Shown: positions 7,316-15,070 of the stretch, in pieces | Layout of the letters: each line of letters starts with the position of its first letter | Numbering within the stretch: the first letter of the stretch is position 1 | From: Suilimivivens sp963650485 | GTDB lineage: Bacteria; Bacillota; Clostridia; Lachnospirales; Lachnospiraceae | DNA length: 24,956 nucleotides | Assembly (NCBI GenBank): GCA_963650485.1 | Contig: CAVJLN010000043.1 | Coordinates: 1-24,956, forward strand | Direction: 5' to 3' | The notes under the pieces: model-generated | The model's database searches: none | The model's input: the letters and a program-made list of their open reading frames with translations, nothing else | Told to the model about the DNA's origin: nothing | Position numbers and translations under genes: made by a program

Positions 7316-7344
7316 TTCATATAAATCCGGAAATGATGTATGAT
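7316..7344 (+). promoter_or_regulatory. Candidate promoter of the D,D-carboxypeptidase gene
   Basis: TTCATA (7316-7321), a 17-bp spacer and TATGAT (7339-7344) lie about 55 bp before the ATG at 7399. A CCGG-bounded imperfect inverted repeat (CCGGATATTTA near 7288, TAAATCCGG ending at 7330) overlaps it and could be an operator. Apart from the transporter leader hairpin, nothing else was seen in the 7026-7398 gap. Confidence 0.4.
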
Positions 7345-7398
7345 AATAGTACGTCTATTCTTAATAGGCAATCGTATGAATCAGTTAAGGAGTTTTTC

Positions 7399-8820
7399 AT
7401 GAAACGCTTTTTTACTTTCCTGCTTATACTTGGATTGTTAATTTCATATTCTATGACTGCTCTGGCAGCCCCTTCTTCCTCTACCGATTACAATGAAGAA
7501 GCAGAGACACGCAAGTCCCTTCCCGTTCAGACCAACGAAATTGCCAACTGGCCGACCGGTCCGGAGCTTGGTGCAGAGGCCGCCTACCTGCTGGAAGCCA
7601 ATACCGGCACCGTGCTTTATGCCAAAAACATGGACGAGAAGCTCTATCCTGCAAGTACCACCAAAATTCTTACCTGCCTGATCGCTATTGAGAACTGTTC
7701 CATGGACGAGGTGATTACGTTTTCCGATAATGCCGTATTCAGCCTTGAATCCGGAAGCTCCAATATTGGCATTGATCCGGGACAATCCATGACCTTACGT
7801 GAGTGTCTGTATGGAATTCTCGTTGGCTCTGCAAATGAAGTTGCAAATGCGGTGGCTGAACACGTTGCAGGTTCCATTGATGCTTTTGCTGATATGATGA
7901 ATGAAAAAGCAGCAGAGCTTGGCTGTACCAATTCTCACTTTGTCAATCCTCACGGTCTGCATAATGAAAACCACTACACCACGGCACATGACCTGGCCCT
8001 GATTGCCAGAGCCTTCTTCCAGAATGAACAGCTTTCCAAGATTGGCAATACCGGCAATTATCATTTCGAAGCAACTGCCACCCAGCCGGATGACTTCTAT
8101 ATCCGCAACAAGCACCAGCTTATTTCCGGAGAAATCGCTTATGAAGGAATTAAGGGCGGTAAAACCGGATACACCGAGCAGGCCAGACAGACCCTTGTCA
8201 CCTGCGCAGAACGAAACGATATGCGCCTGATTTGCGTGATTTTAAAAGAAGAATCGCCGAATCAGTTTTATGATACCGTAAAGCTGTTTGATTATGGATT
8301 TACGAACTTTTCCCCTGTAAATATTGCAGAGAATGAAACAAAGTACTCCATTAAGAGTTCCAGCTTCTTTCATAATTCCACGGATATTTTAGGAGATTCC
8401 GTACAGCTTCTTGGATTAAATGAAAGCAGCTATCTGATTATGCCCAAAACAATCACCTTTACAGACCTTGATTCTGAAGTTTCTTATGATACGGATAACG
8501 ATCAGGAGATTGCCATAATTCAATACAGCTATCATGGCGCTTATTTAGGATCAGCCACGGTAGACTTACTAAACACGGAGGACAATACCGGTGCACCCAC
8601 AAAACAGGTTTTTTTCCCGTTGTGTCCGGTAGAGCTTATGGGAGATGACATCATTATTAATGTATTTTATCTGATGATCTGGATTCTCGGACTTGCTCTG
8701 CTCGCAATCCTAATCAGCTTTATTCATTCCGTGTTCATCAATTACAACCTGTTCGACGGTATAAAGCGGAAACGTTACAGACGGCGTACCCAGCAATCCA
8801 AAAGAGGACCTCATTTCTAG
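7399..8820 (+). CDS. D-alanyl-D-alanine carboxypeptidase (peptidase S11, DacA/DacF-like)
   Basis: Low-molecular-weight penicillin-binding protein that trims the terminal D-Ala of peptidoglycan stem peptides outside the cell. Of 473 residues, 1-23 are a signal peptide (MKRFFTFLLILGLLISYSMT, cleavage after ALA). The three active-site motifs are present: S86-T-T-K89, S144-A-N146 and K255-T-G257. A C-terminal hydrophobic segment (VFYLMIWILGLALLAILISF) followed by a Lys/Arg-rich tail serves as membrane anchor. Start choice: the frame is open from 7333, but AAGGAG lies 6 nt before the ATG at 7399 and the signal peptide begins there, so 7399 is the start. The gene stands alone and converges on the exonuclease gene. 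Its stop codon lies in the terminator loop/arm junction. Confidence 0.94.
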   Translation: MKRFFTFLLILGLLISYSMTALAAPSSSTDYNEEAETRKSLPVQTNEIANWPTGPELGAEAAYLLEANTGTVLYAKNMDEKLYPASTTKILTCLIAIENCSMDEVITFSDNAVFSLESGSSNIGIDPGQSMTLRECLYGILVGSANEVANAVAEHVAGSIDAFADMMNEKAAELGCTNSHFVNPHGLHNENHYTTAHDLALIARAFFQNEQLSKIGNTGNYHFEATATQPDDFYIRNKHQLISGEIAYEGIKGGKTGYTEQARQTLVTCAERNDMRLICVILKEESPNQFYDTVKLFDYGFTNFSPVNIAENETKYSIKSSSFFHNSTDILGDSVQLLGLNESSYLIMPKTITFTDLDSEVSYDTDNDQEIAIIQYSYHGAYLGSATVDLLNTEDNTGAPTKQVFFPLCPVELMGDDIIINVFYLMIWILGLALLAILISFIHSVFINYNLFDGIKRKRYRRRTQQSKRGPHF

Positions 8821-8829
8821 GTCCTCTTT
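8801..8829. terminator. Shared convergent terminator hairpin
   Basis: AAAGAGGACCT (8801-8811) and AGGTCCTCTTT (8819-8829) form a perfect 11-bp stem with a 7-nt loop. The TAG stop of the carboxypeptidase overlaps the right arm. The T tracts are short, so termination may be moderate. It can serve both converging genes. Confidence 0.75.
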
Positions 8830-8869
8830 CTTATATCATATCAGTTTCGGTTTTTATTTATTTTACTTT

Positions 8870-9808
8870 TTACTTATTTTTCTTATGATGCTCCTTCGCG
8901 GTTTCTCTCTTTTCCACAAGCTGTTCACTCTCTTCACTCGTAATAAACTTCGAGGTCTTGACAACATAGATCTTATCATTCTCTGACTTACGGATTCGGA
9001 TCTTGGACTTCATCAGACCATGCACCGGACATTCAGAAACACTGTAATAATGCTTCCCGTTTGGTGTAAACCAGCGGATCTTCTTTCGCAGGTTCTTATG
9101 ACAGAGATAGCATTTAGTACTGATGACCTCATGATCCGTCAAAGCCTCCTGCTTATCCTCAAACTCCCGGGAAATATACTTCATATAATCCGGAAAAAGC
9201 ACATGGATCTCTTCCTCATGGGTCTTTGGAAGAATATAGGTATCAAAGGAATAATTTGCCCGAACCTCCGGATCAATTTGGGCAAGAATCCTGGCGGTAT
9301 AATACGCATCGCTGAACGCGCGGTGAAATGGAATATCCTTCTCAATACGAAGAAAATCAATGGCAAATTCAAGATTCCGGCGCAGCTTGCGGTCCTCATA
9401 CTGGATACTGAACAGCTTCTGCACATCTAAGAAACGGATCGGCGCAGAGGCTAATGATTCCATATGATAATATTTCATATTCCGCTGCAGTTCAAACAAA
9501 TCCAAAGGACCCCAGGTACAGAAAATATAATCTTCTCCACACCAGTCAAGGAACTCCTGCATGACCTCCGGAAAGGGGCGACCCTTCTGCAGATCCTTCA
9601 TATGAAGATGAATAATCCTGCTGGTGATATGATGCATATGCTGATAAACCTGCGGCTTCACAAGCTGATTAAATTCATCAATCATTTCGCCCTCATTATT
9701 CAGTTTAATTGCTCCAAAGTCAATAATTTCAAAAGGAATCTGCTTTACTTCCTCTTCATCACCAGTATTACTCTGATTCCATTCTAAATCAAGTACAATA
9801 TAATTCAT
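8870..9808 (-). CDS. DEDDh-family 3'-5' exonuclease with C-terminal zinc-finger-like motif
   Basis: Exonuclease of the DnaQ/RNase T fold, in the KapD/ERI-1-like branch; cytoplasmic, acting on RNA or single-stranded ends. Of 312 residues, about 1-180 are the nuclease. D7 and E9 (VLDLEW) form Exo I, D103 (WGPLDLFEL) lies in Exo II, and H162 and D167 (FHRAFSDAYYTA) form Exo III of the DEDDh type. About 225-275 carry C233-x2-C236 and C260-x2-H263, a likely zinc-binding finger, and the tail is Lys/Glu-rich. An AAGGAA ribosome site sits ahead of the ATG. The start codon coincides with the -35 region of the divergent exporter promoter. The natural substrate is unknown; a single-gene unit converging on the carboxypeptidase is the simplest reading. 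Confidence 0.9.
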   Translation of the reverse strand: MNYIVLDLEWNQSNTGDEEEVKQIPFEIIDFGAIKLNNEGEMIDEFNQLVKPQVYQHMHHITSRIIHLHMKDLQKGRPFPEVMQEFLDWCGEDYIFCTWGPLDLFELQRNMKYYHMESLASAPIRFLDVQKLFSIQYEDRKLRRNLEFAIDFLRIEKDIPFHRAFSDAYYTARILAQIDPEVRANYSFDTYILPKTHEEEIHVLFPDYMKYISREFEDKQEALTDHEVISTKCYLCHKNLRKKIRWFTPNGKHYYSVSECPVHGLMKSKIRIRKSENDKIYVVKTSKFITSEESEQLVEKRETAKEHHKKNK

Positions 9809-9836
9809 TGATTTCCTTTTTTTTCTGTGCTAGACT
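9808..9836 (+). promoter_or_regulatory. Extended -10 promoter predicting a leaderless exporter mRNA
   Basis: TTGATT (9808-9813), a 17-bp spacer, then TGC and TAGACT (9828-9836), an extended -10. Transcription would start near 9843, next to the ATG at 9844. No Shine-Dalgarno sequence precedes that ATG. Confidence 0.55.
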
Positions 9837-9843
9837 AACTCCT

Positions 9844-11616
9844 ATGAAAACTACAAACCAACCCACTAATACGATCAGTAAAAAATACTTTTGGAAGAAA
9901 TTCTTTTCTTATTATAAACCATATAAGAAGCTTTTCTTCTCCGACATGCTGTTTGCCTGCATCGGTGCAGGTGTTACTCTCATACTGCCTCTTATTATAC
10001 GATATATTACAAGTGATGTCATCTATCGTAATGCAGATGAAGCTTTACAGCTTATTTTAAAGCTGGCGCTGCTGATGCTGGCACTGATTGCCCTTGAATT
10101 CTACTGCAACTATTTCATTGCCTATTACGGTCACATTATGGGCGCTAAAATGGAATATGATATGCGTAATGAAATCTTCTCCCATTATCAAAAGCTTTCC
10201 TTCAGTTTCTTTGATAATCAGAAGGTCGGCCAGCTCATGAGCCGTGTTACCAATGATTTATTTGAAATCAGCGAGCTTTACCACCATGGTCCGGAAGATA
10301 TTGTTATTTCCATCATTAAGCTCATTGGCTCCTTCAGTATTCTGCTGTCTATTCACTGGCAGCTTGCCCTGATTGCATTTGCCATCGTACCTATTATGCT
10401 TCTTTATGCCTTTTATTTCAATATCAAAATGAAAAAGGCCTTTGTGAAAAATCGTGCACGTATTGCTGATATTAATGCACAGATCGAAGATAATCTGTCC
10501 GGAATCCGTGTTGTAAAATCATTTGCTAATGAAGATATTGAGCTTTCAAAATTCAAAAAGGGAAATGATCGCTTTGTAGAAAGTAAAAGAGAAAGCTATC
10601 GATATATGGGGCTTTATAACTCCGGACTTGGTGCATTTACAACCCTGATCAATGTAATTGTTATCGCATCAGGTGCTTTTTTCATTACCCAATCCATCAT
10701 CTCGGTTACGGATCTGATCACGTTCCTGCTTTATATTAACAATTTTACCGAGCCGATTAAGAAGCTCATCAGCTTTACCGAGCAGTTCCAGAATGGTGCC
10801 TCCGGATATACCAGATTTCTTGAGATACTGAATGTTTGTCCGGATATTGTGGATCGCCCAAAGGCTGTTGAATTAAAAAATGCCCAAGGAGAAATTACTT
10901 TTCAGGATGTCAGCTTTCAATATGAGGATACTACAGAGGCTGTTCTCTCCCATATTAACCTTCATATTAAGGAAGGCGAGTACATTGCACTTGTCGGAAC
11001 CTCGGGTGTTGGAAAATCTACCCTATGCAGCCTGATTCCCCGATTTTATGAAGTTACGGATGGACAGATTCTCATTGACGGACAGGATATCCGCAATTTC
11101 ACGATGCGGAGTCTGCGCAACAATATCGGTATTGTCCAGCAGGATGTTTACCTCTTTGCCGGTACCGTAATGGATAATATCCGCTACGGCCGCCCGGATG
11201 CATCGGATGAGGAGATCGTCCTTGCTGCCCGCAATGCCAATGCCCATGAATTTATTATGAATCTTCCTGATGGATATGATACCTATATCGGTCAGCGTGG
11301 AATCAAGCTTTCCGGCGGTCAGAAGCAACGGCTGTCCATTGCCAGGGTTTTCTTAAAGAATCCTCCGATCCTTATTTTTGATGAAGCCACTTCTGCGCTC
11401 GATAATGAAAGTGAAAAAGTGGTACAGGAATCTCTGGAAAAGCTTGCAAAGAATCGTACCACTCTTGTCATCGCACATCGATTATCCACCATCCGGAATG
11501 CAGAACGTATTTTAGTCCTTACAGAAAATGGTATTGCAGAAAGCGGCAACCATGAAGAACTGCTTGCGAAAAATGGAATCTATGCGGATCTGTATAATAT
11601 GCAGTTCAGAAGGTAG
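9844..11616 (+). CDS. ABC exporter half-transporter (permease fused to ATPase)
   Basis: Type IV ABC exporter of 590 residues, likely a homodimer, in the MsbA/LmrA/BmrA group. Residues about 20-310 are the transmembrane domain with about six helices; about 345-585 are the nucleotide-binding domain. Walker A is GTSGVGKST (385-393), the Q loop IVQQDVYLF, the signature LSGGQKQR (489-496), Walker B ILIFDEA with D513 and E514, the D loop SALD and the H loop AHRLST with H545. All ATPase residues are intact. The substrate is unknown; lipid or drug is typical. Start choice: a TTG at 9808 is in frame but is the predicted -35 box, and neither codon has a ribosome site. The ATG at 9844 is preferred. Converges on trpZ with a 10-bp gap and no obvious terminator between them. 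Confidence 0.93.
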   Translation: MKTTNQPTNTISKKYFWKKFFSYYKPYKKLFFSDMLFACIGAGVTLILPLIIRYITSDVIYRNADEALQLILKLALLMLALIALEFYCNYFIAYYGHIMGAKMEYDMRNEIFSHYQKLSFSFFDNQKVGQLMSRVTNDLFEISELYHHGPEDIVISIIKLIGSFSILLSIHWQLALIAFAIVPIMLLYAFYFNIKMKKAFVKNRARIADINAQIEDNLSGIRVVKSFANEDIELSKFKKGNDRFVESKRESYRYMGLYNSGLGAFTTLINVIVIASGAFFITQSIISVTDLITFLLYINNFTEPIKKLISFTEQFQNGASGYTRFLEILNVCPDIVDRPKAVELKNAQGEITFQDVSFQYEDTTEAVLSHINLHIKEGEYIALVGTSGVGKSTLCSLIPRFYEVTDGQILIDGQDIRNFTMRSLRNNIGIVQQDVYLFAGTVMDNIRYGRPDASDEEIVLAARNANAHEFIMNLPDGYDTYIGQRGIKLSGGQKQRLSIARVFLKNPPILIFDEATSALDNESEKVVQESLEKLAKNRTTLVIAHRLSTIRNAERILVLTENGIAESGNHEELLAKNGIYADLYNMQFRR

Positions 11617-11626
11617 AGAGGAACTG

Positions 11627-12400
11627 TTAATTGCCACATTCAACGCTGATCTTATTAAACGTACTCATAATATCCTCTGTGGAAAGTGCCTCCTTTTCTT
11701 CACCGGACTTATCAATAATCGCCTCGCCCTGATGCATCATGATGAGGCGGTTGCCGTATTCCACTGCATAGCGGAGATTGTGAGTGACCATAATGGTAGT
11801 AACCTTCTTTTCCTTGACGATCTGATCCGTAAGCTCCATAATAAGGTCTGCTGTCTTGGGATCAAGTGCTGCGGTATGCTCATCCAGAATCAGGAACTCA
11901 ATCGGCGTCATTGTTGACATAAGCAATGCCAGTGCCTGACGCTGTCCGCCGGATAAGGAGCCTACCTGAGTATACAGCTTATCCTCCAGTCCAAGGTTCA
12001 GCTTCTTTAAAAGCTCCCTGTACTGTTCTATCTTTGCCTTATTCACACCTTTTCCAAGGTTATAAGACTTTCCCTTATTATCTGCAAGAGACAGATTCTC
12101 CAGAATTGTCATGGACGGACAGGTACCCTTGGAGGGATCCTGATAAACCCGTCCAATATTTCTATAACGCAGAAAATCCTTTTTCCCAACGATAGAGGTT
12201 CCATTCACGATAATCTCCCCGGAATCAATCGGTATCGTTCCGCAGATGATATTGAGAAGAGATGTTTTACCGGAGCCGTTACTTCCGACTACTGCTACGA
12301 AATCCATGTCCGGAATATTAAGAGAAAAGTCCTGGAACAGACAAAGCTCGTTTACAGAGCCGGGATTATAATATTTATGAATATTCTTTAACTCGATCAT
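11627..12400 (-). CDS. trpZ: ABC transporter ATP-binding protein, tryptophan-type uptake (TrpZ)
   Basis: ATPase subunit of 257 residues that powers uptake through TrpY. Walker A is GSNGSGKTS (about 39-47), the Q loop VYQDPSKGTCPSMTILENL, the signature LSGGQRQAL, Walker B LILDEHTAALDP and the H loop VTHNL. The DEHTAALDPKTA form is characteristic of ATPases partnered with ABC_sub_bind-type binding proteins. The ATG overlaps the TrpY stop by 4 bp (ATGA), so translation is coupled. Last gene of trpX-trpY-trpZ. The tryptophan assignment comes from the T-box specifier upstream (UGG), not from this protein alone. Confidence 0.88.
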   Translation of the reverse strand: MIELKNIHKYYNPGSVNELCLFQDFSLNIPDMDFVAVVGSNGSGKTSLLNIICGTIPIDSGEIIVNGTSIVGKKDFLRYRNIGRVYQDPSKGTCPSMTILENLSLADNKGKSYNLGKGVNKAKIEQYRELLKKLNLGLEDKLYTQVGSLSGGQRQALALLMSTMTPIEFLILDEHTAALDPKTADLIMELTDQIVKEKKVTTIMVTHNLRYAVEYGNRLIMMHQGEAIIDKSGEEKEALSTEDIMSTFNKISVECGN

Positions 12401-13329
12401 GCTTCCGTACCTCCCTGCTTTGTCTGATTCTTGTAATCGGATGCCTTTTCTTTAATTTTGGCGCTTCTGTTGCGATCCCTGCTGATAACCAGAATGACCA
12501 GGAAAAGCACTGCCGTAATCAGCTTAAGGTCTGTTGAGGGAAGCCCCAGACGCAGAGCCAGCGCTACACAGCCCTTATAAATAATGGAACCAATCACAAC
12601 GCTGCTGGTGATCCGCATAAAAGTAATTCTTTTAAATGCACTGGTTCCGATAATGACACTTGCAAGTCCGATCACAACGGTTCCGGTTCCCATTGATACA
12701 TCAAAATATCGTTGCTGCTGTGCATAAATGCAGCCGCTTAAGGCAACCAGACCATTGGCAATTGCAAGGCCGGTGATTTTCACAAATCCCTTATCCTTAC
12801 CAAGAGAGGTAACAAGCACATCATTATCCCCTACCGCCTGAAGCAGGAATCCTGACTTCGTACGAAGGTATGCATCCAGCAGATACTTTACCATCAGGAT
12901 AAGTACCAGAATAATGATTACGGTCTGGTACGGCCGGAGTACCTCCGGAAAAATTGCATTCACAAGAGTATTATCAAAAATCGTTTCATTTGTATAAATC
13001 GGAAGGTTCGCACGTCCCGCTATTCTTAAGTTTACGGTATAGAGAGCCGTCATCATGATAACACCGGACAAAAGATCCCTTACTTTCAGCCTTACATGGA
13101 TGATACCCGTCAGAATTCCAACAACAATTCCGCATATAAAACTGACCGGCAGGGTCAATAGTGGATTCACTCCATTTGAAATCAGAATACAGGTAATCGC
13201 AGCTCCCATTGGAAAGCTTCCATCTACCGTCATATCCGGAAAATCCAATATCTTATAGGTAATATAAACACCCAGAGCCATAATGGCATAAATCATACCC
13301 TGTTCAAATACACTTAATAATAGCGACAC
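12397..13329 (-). CDS. trpY: ABC transporter permease, tryptophan-type uptake (TrpY)
   Basis: Integral membrane permease of 310 residues, about 8-9 hydrophobic segments, of the branched-chain-amino-acid-like BPD_transp_2 fold. Family features include YITYKILDFPDMTVDGSFPM near the N-terminus and VGDNDVLVTSLGKDKGFVKI in the middle. Start choice: a TTG at 13344 opens the frame, but that codon begins the sequence GGGAGGA, which is the ribosome site for the GTG at 13329, 7 nt downstream. GTG is therefore the likely start. Neighbours are trpX upstream (about 90 bp) and trpZ overlapping downstream. Nothing in the sequence alone fixes the substrate; the Trp T-box does. Confidence 0.86.
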   Translation of the reverse strand: MSLLLSVFEQGMIYAIMALGVYITYKILDFPDMTVDGSFPMGAAITCILISNGVNPLLTLPVSFICGIVVGILTGIIHVRLKVRDLLSGVIMMTALYTVNLRIAGRANLPIYTNETIFDNTLVNAIFPEVLRPYQTVIIILVLILMVKYLLDAYLRTKSGFLLQAVGDNDVLVTSLGKDKGFVKITGLAIANGLVALSGCIYAQQQRYFDVSMGTGTVVIGLASVIIGTSAFKRITFMRITSSVVIGSIIYKGCVALALRLGLPSTDLKLITAVLFLVILVISRDRNRSAKIKEKASDYKNQTKQGGTEA

Positions 13330-13416
13330 GTTACTTCCTCCCAAAACAATCTGTACTCTCTCATTACCCTGTTATCATTCTAAGTAATGAGAAACTCCTA
13401 TCACAACAGACTGTGA

Positions 13417-14523
13417 TTACTCTACAACAATTTCATCAAACTTCTCATAAGCAGATGCTACGAAATCATCATCTAATACAAGGTTTACTTTATCGGCTGC
13501 TGCCGTATTGATATAAAGACTGGGTTCTGTAATTACTTCATAATTCATTTCGGATGCTTTTGCTTCACCCTTTAATACCTTTGCTGCCATATGACCGGTC
13601 TGTTTTCCTAATTCATAATATTCAAGTCCCATGGAAGCAACACAGCCTGCCTTAACCTGTTCAACCTCTGAACCAAATACCGGAATTCCTGCATCCGTTG
13701 CTTTTGCAATTACGGTCTGGAGTGCAGATACAACAGTGTTATCGGTAAGGTTTGTAATACAGTCTACCTTTGTTACCAGATCGGCTGCCGCCAGATCGAC
13801 ATCTGCAATGGTATTGATACCGGAATCAACAATTTCAAATCCGTAGTTACCGGCAGCTTCCTTGTACTGTGCAATGGTGCTTACGGAGTTTGCTTCACTT
13901 GTAGTATAAATAATACCGATTTTCTTTGCATCCGGAAGAATCTTACGGATCATCTCAAGCTGTGCATCTACAGCAAGCGCATCGGAGGTTCCGGTAATAT
14001 TTCCAACCGGAGTACCATCCTCATTTGCAAGACCTGCTCCAACCGGATCAGATACCGCAGTATAGATTACCGGAATATCAGTATTCATTGTAGAGTTATA
14101 AGCACTCATGGCACTCGGTGTTGCAATGGCACAGATTAAGTTTACCTTCTTGGAAACATAATTGTCGGAAATCGTGCTTGCTGTTCCGGTGTCAGCCTGT
14201 GCATTATCAAATAAAACGGTAAGGTTAGTACCTTCTTCAATACCCTCCTCCGCAAGTCCTGCCAGAAAACCTTCACGGCAGTTATCTAGGGAACCATGCT
14301 CTGCGAACTGGGAAATACCAATCGTATAGGTAACATCGGACGCTGTAGAATCCTCTGCGTCTGCTGTTTCCGTATTCGTCTCTTCGGTATCAGCTGCATC
14401 TGTTGCTTCTTCTGCTGTGACTGTTGTGTCCTCTGCCGAATCCTGTGTAGTGGTGCCACCACATGCGGTAAGTCCTAAAATCATGGCTGCGGAAAGAACT
14501 GCTGCTAATAACTGTTTCTTCAT
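13417..14523 (-). CDS. trpX: ABC transporter substrate-binding lipoprotein, tryptophan-type (TrpX)
   Basis: Extracellular lipoprotein of 368 residues that captures the substrate for TrpY/TrpZ. The signal peptide ends in the lipobox LTAC, with lipidated Cys at residue 21. A Thr/Asp/Glu-rich linker (about 22-65) follows, then a periplasmic-binding fold of the ABC_sub_bind type (about 66-365), with VTYTIGISQFAEHGSLDNCR at its start and SDPVGAGLANEDG near the middle. The ribosome site GAGGAG precedes the ATG. First gene of the operon. The T-box leader upstream reads Trp, so expression should rise when charged tRNA-Trp is scarce. About 190 bp of structured sequence separates the leader terminator from the ATG, longer than needed. 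Confidence 0.88.
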   Translation of the reverse strand: MKKQLLAAVLSAAMILGLTACGGTTTQDSAEDTTVTAEEATDAADTEETNTETADAEDSTASDVTYTIGISQFAEHGSLDNCREGFLAGLAEEGIEEGTNLTVLFDNAQADTGTASTISDNYVSKKVNLICAIATPSAMSAYNSTMNTDIPVIYTAVSDPVGAGLANEDGTPVGNITGTSDALAVDAQLEMIRKILPDAKKIGIIYTTSEANSVSTIAQYKEAAGNYGFEIVDSGINTIADVDLAAADLVTKVDCITNLTDNTVVSALQTVIAKATDAGIPVFGSEVEQVKAGCVASMGLEYYELGKQTGHMAAKVLKGEAKASEMNYEVITEPSLYINTAAADKVNLVLDDDFVASAYEKFDEIVVE

Positions 14524-14606
14524 AAGTTACTCCTCTCTACGCTCTTAGGCGTTCTCAAAAATAAATGATGTGATTCTGATAGTTTTGAGACCGGTTTATA
14601 TACTCA

Positions 14607-14714
14607 CATGCCCGTGCTTCGCACTCTCCGTCTGACTAAAGTCAGACGCATGTTCGTTATTGGTGCAAGAAAACCAAATGTCTCCTTCGAAGCCACTTGG
14701 TTTTCTTTTGCACA
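14607..14714 (-). repeat. Structured insert: three-way junction plus long hairpin between T-box and trpX
   Basis: CATGC (14607-14611) pairs with GCATG (14648-14652) around two hairpins: GTGC-TTC-GCAC (14614-14624) and GTCTGAC-TAAA-GTCAGAC (14630-14647). Next to it a long hairpin pairs TGCAA and GAAAACCAA with TTGGTTTTC and TTGCA (about 14663-14713). This lies beyond the T-box terminator, in the mRNA leader of trpX. It is not part of the canonical T-box and resembles a miniature repeat or an extra RNA element. Confidence 0.5.
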
Positions 14715-14715
14715 C

Positions 14716-14750
14716 AATAGAAAACCGCCTCAAGATTAACTTGAGGCGGT
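14716..14750 (-). terminator. T-box regulatory terminator
   Basis: ACCGCCTCAAG and CTTGAGGCGGT (plus-strand 14724-14734 and 14740-14750 complements) form an 11-bp stem with a 5-nt loop, then TTTTC on the minus strand. Its left arm CTCAA can instead pair with TTGAG just before the T-box motif to make the antiterminator. Confidence 0.88.
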
Positions 14751-15018
14751 AATAATCAATTAACGCGGTGCCACTCAATTTCGATGAAAGTTTATTAAAT
14801 GAAAATGATTTCTTTCATCCTTTCCTCCATGCACTATCATACATGTCGCCATGATAACGGGTGCGAATCCCGCCGGTGCCTACTGTTAATTCGGACCGTC
14901 CTCGAAAGCCCATTCAGCAATTGCTCCTATACTGCCTTCCACCATCCGGCAGCTCTCTGTGATAGTCTCAAAAGCCTACTTCTCTTTCTCATAGGTTTGA
15001 AGCACTATTTATTTGTTG
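14716..15018 (-). promoter_or_regulatory. T-box riboswitch, tryptophan specifier (UGG), controlling trpXYZ
   Basis: Minus-strand leader of about 300 nt. The lower stem I pairs GAAAG with CTTTC. The specifier loop has the AGTA...GAA S-turn, with TGG following GAA (14912 to 14910), so it reads tRNA-Trp. The distal stem I carries AGAGAGCTGCC and GGATGGTGGAAGGCAG. The T-box motif is TGGCACCGCG (14773 to 14764). Its variable base is C, which pairs with a G discriminator, as bacterial tRNA-Trp has. A competing terminator follows at 14724-14750. Uncharged tRNA-Trp should stabilise the antiterminator and switch on trpX, trpY and trpZ. Structure was drawn by eye; the specifier is unambiguous from the S-turn position. 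Confidence 0.93.
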
Positions 15019-15024
15019 ATACTA

Positions 15025-15053
15025 ACAATAAATCCTTTTATGAAAATTGTCAA
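15025..15053 (-). promoter_or_regulatory. Promoter of the T-box/trpXYZ operon
   Basis: The minus strand reads TTGACA (15053 to 15048), a 17-bp spacer and TATTGT (15030 to 15025), giving a start near 15018, just upstream of the T-box stem I. It lies 18 bp beyond the stop of the Tim44-like gene. Confidence 0.75.
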
Positions 15054-15070
15054 CAAAAATTTTTCCAATC

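Noticed and set aside
13345..13416. Terminator between trpX and trpY
   Set aside because: The inverted repeat CATTAC...GTAATG is short, has no T run, and the genes need to be cotranscribed behind the T-box.
14596..14778. 60-codon minus-strand frame between trpX and its T-box
   Set aside because: It lies inside the T-box terminator and structured leader, has no ribosome site, and its codons fall on perfect hairpins.
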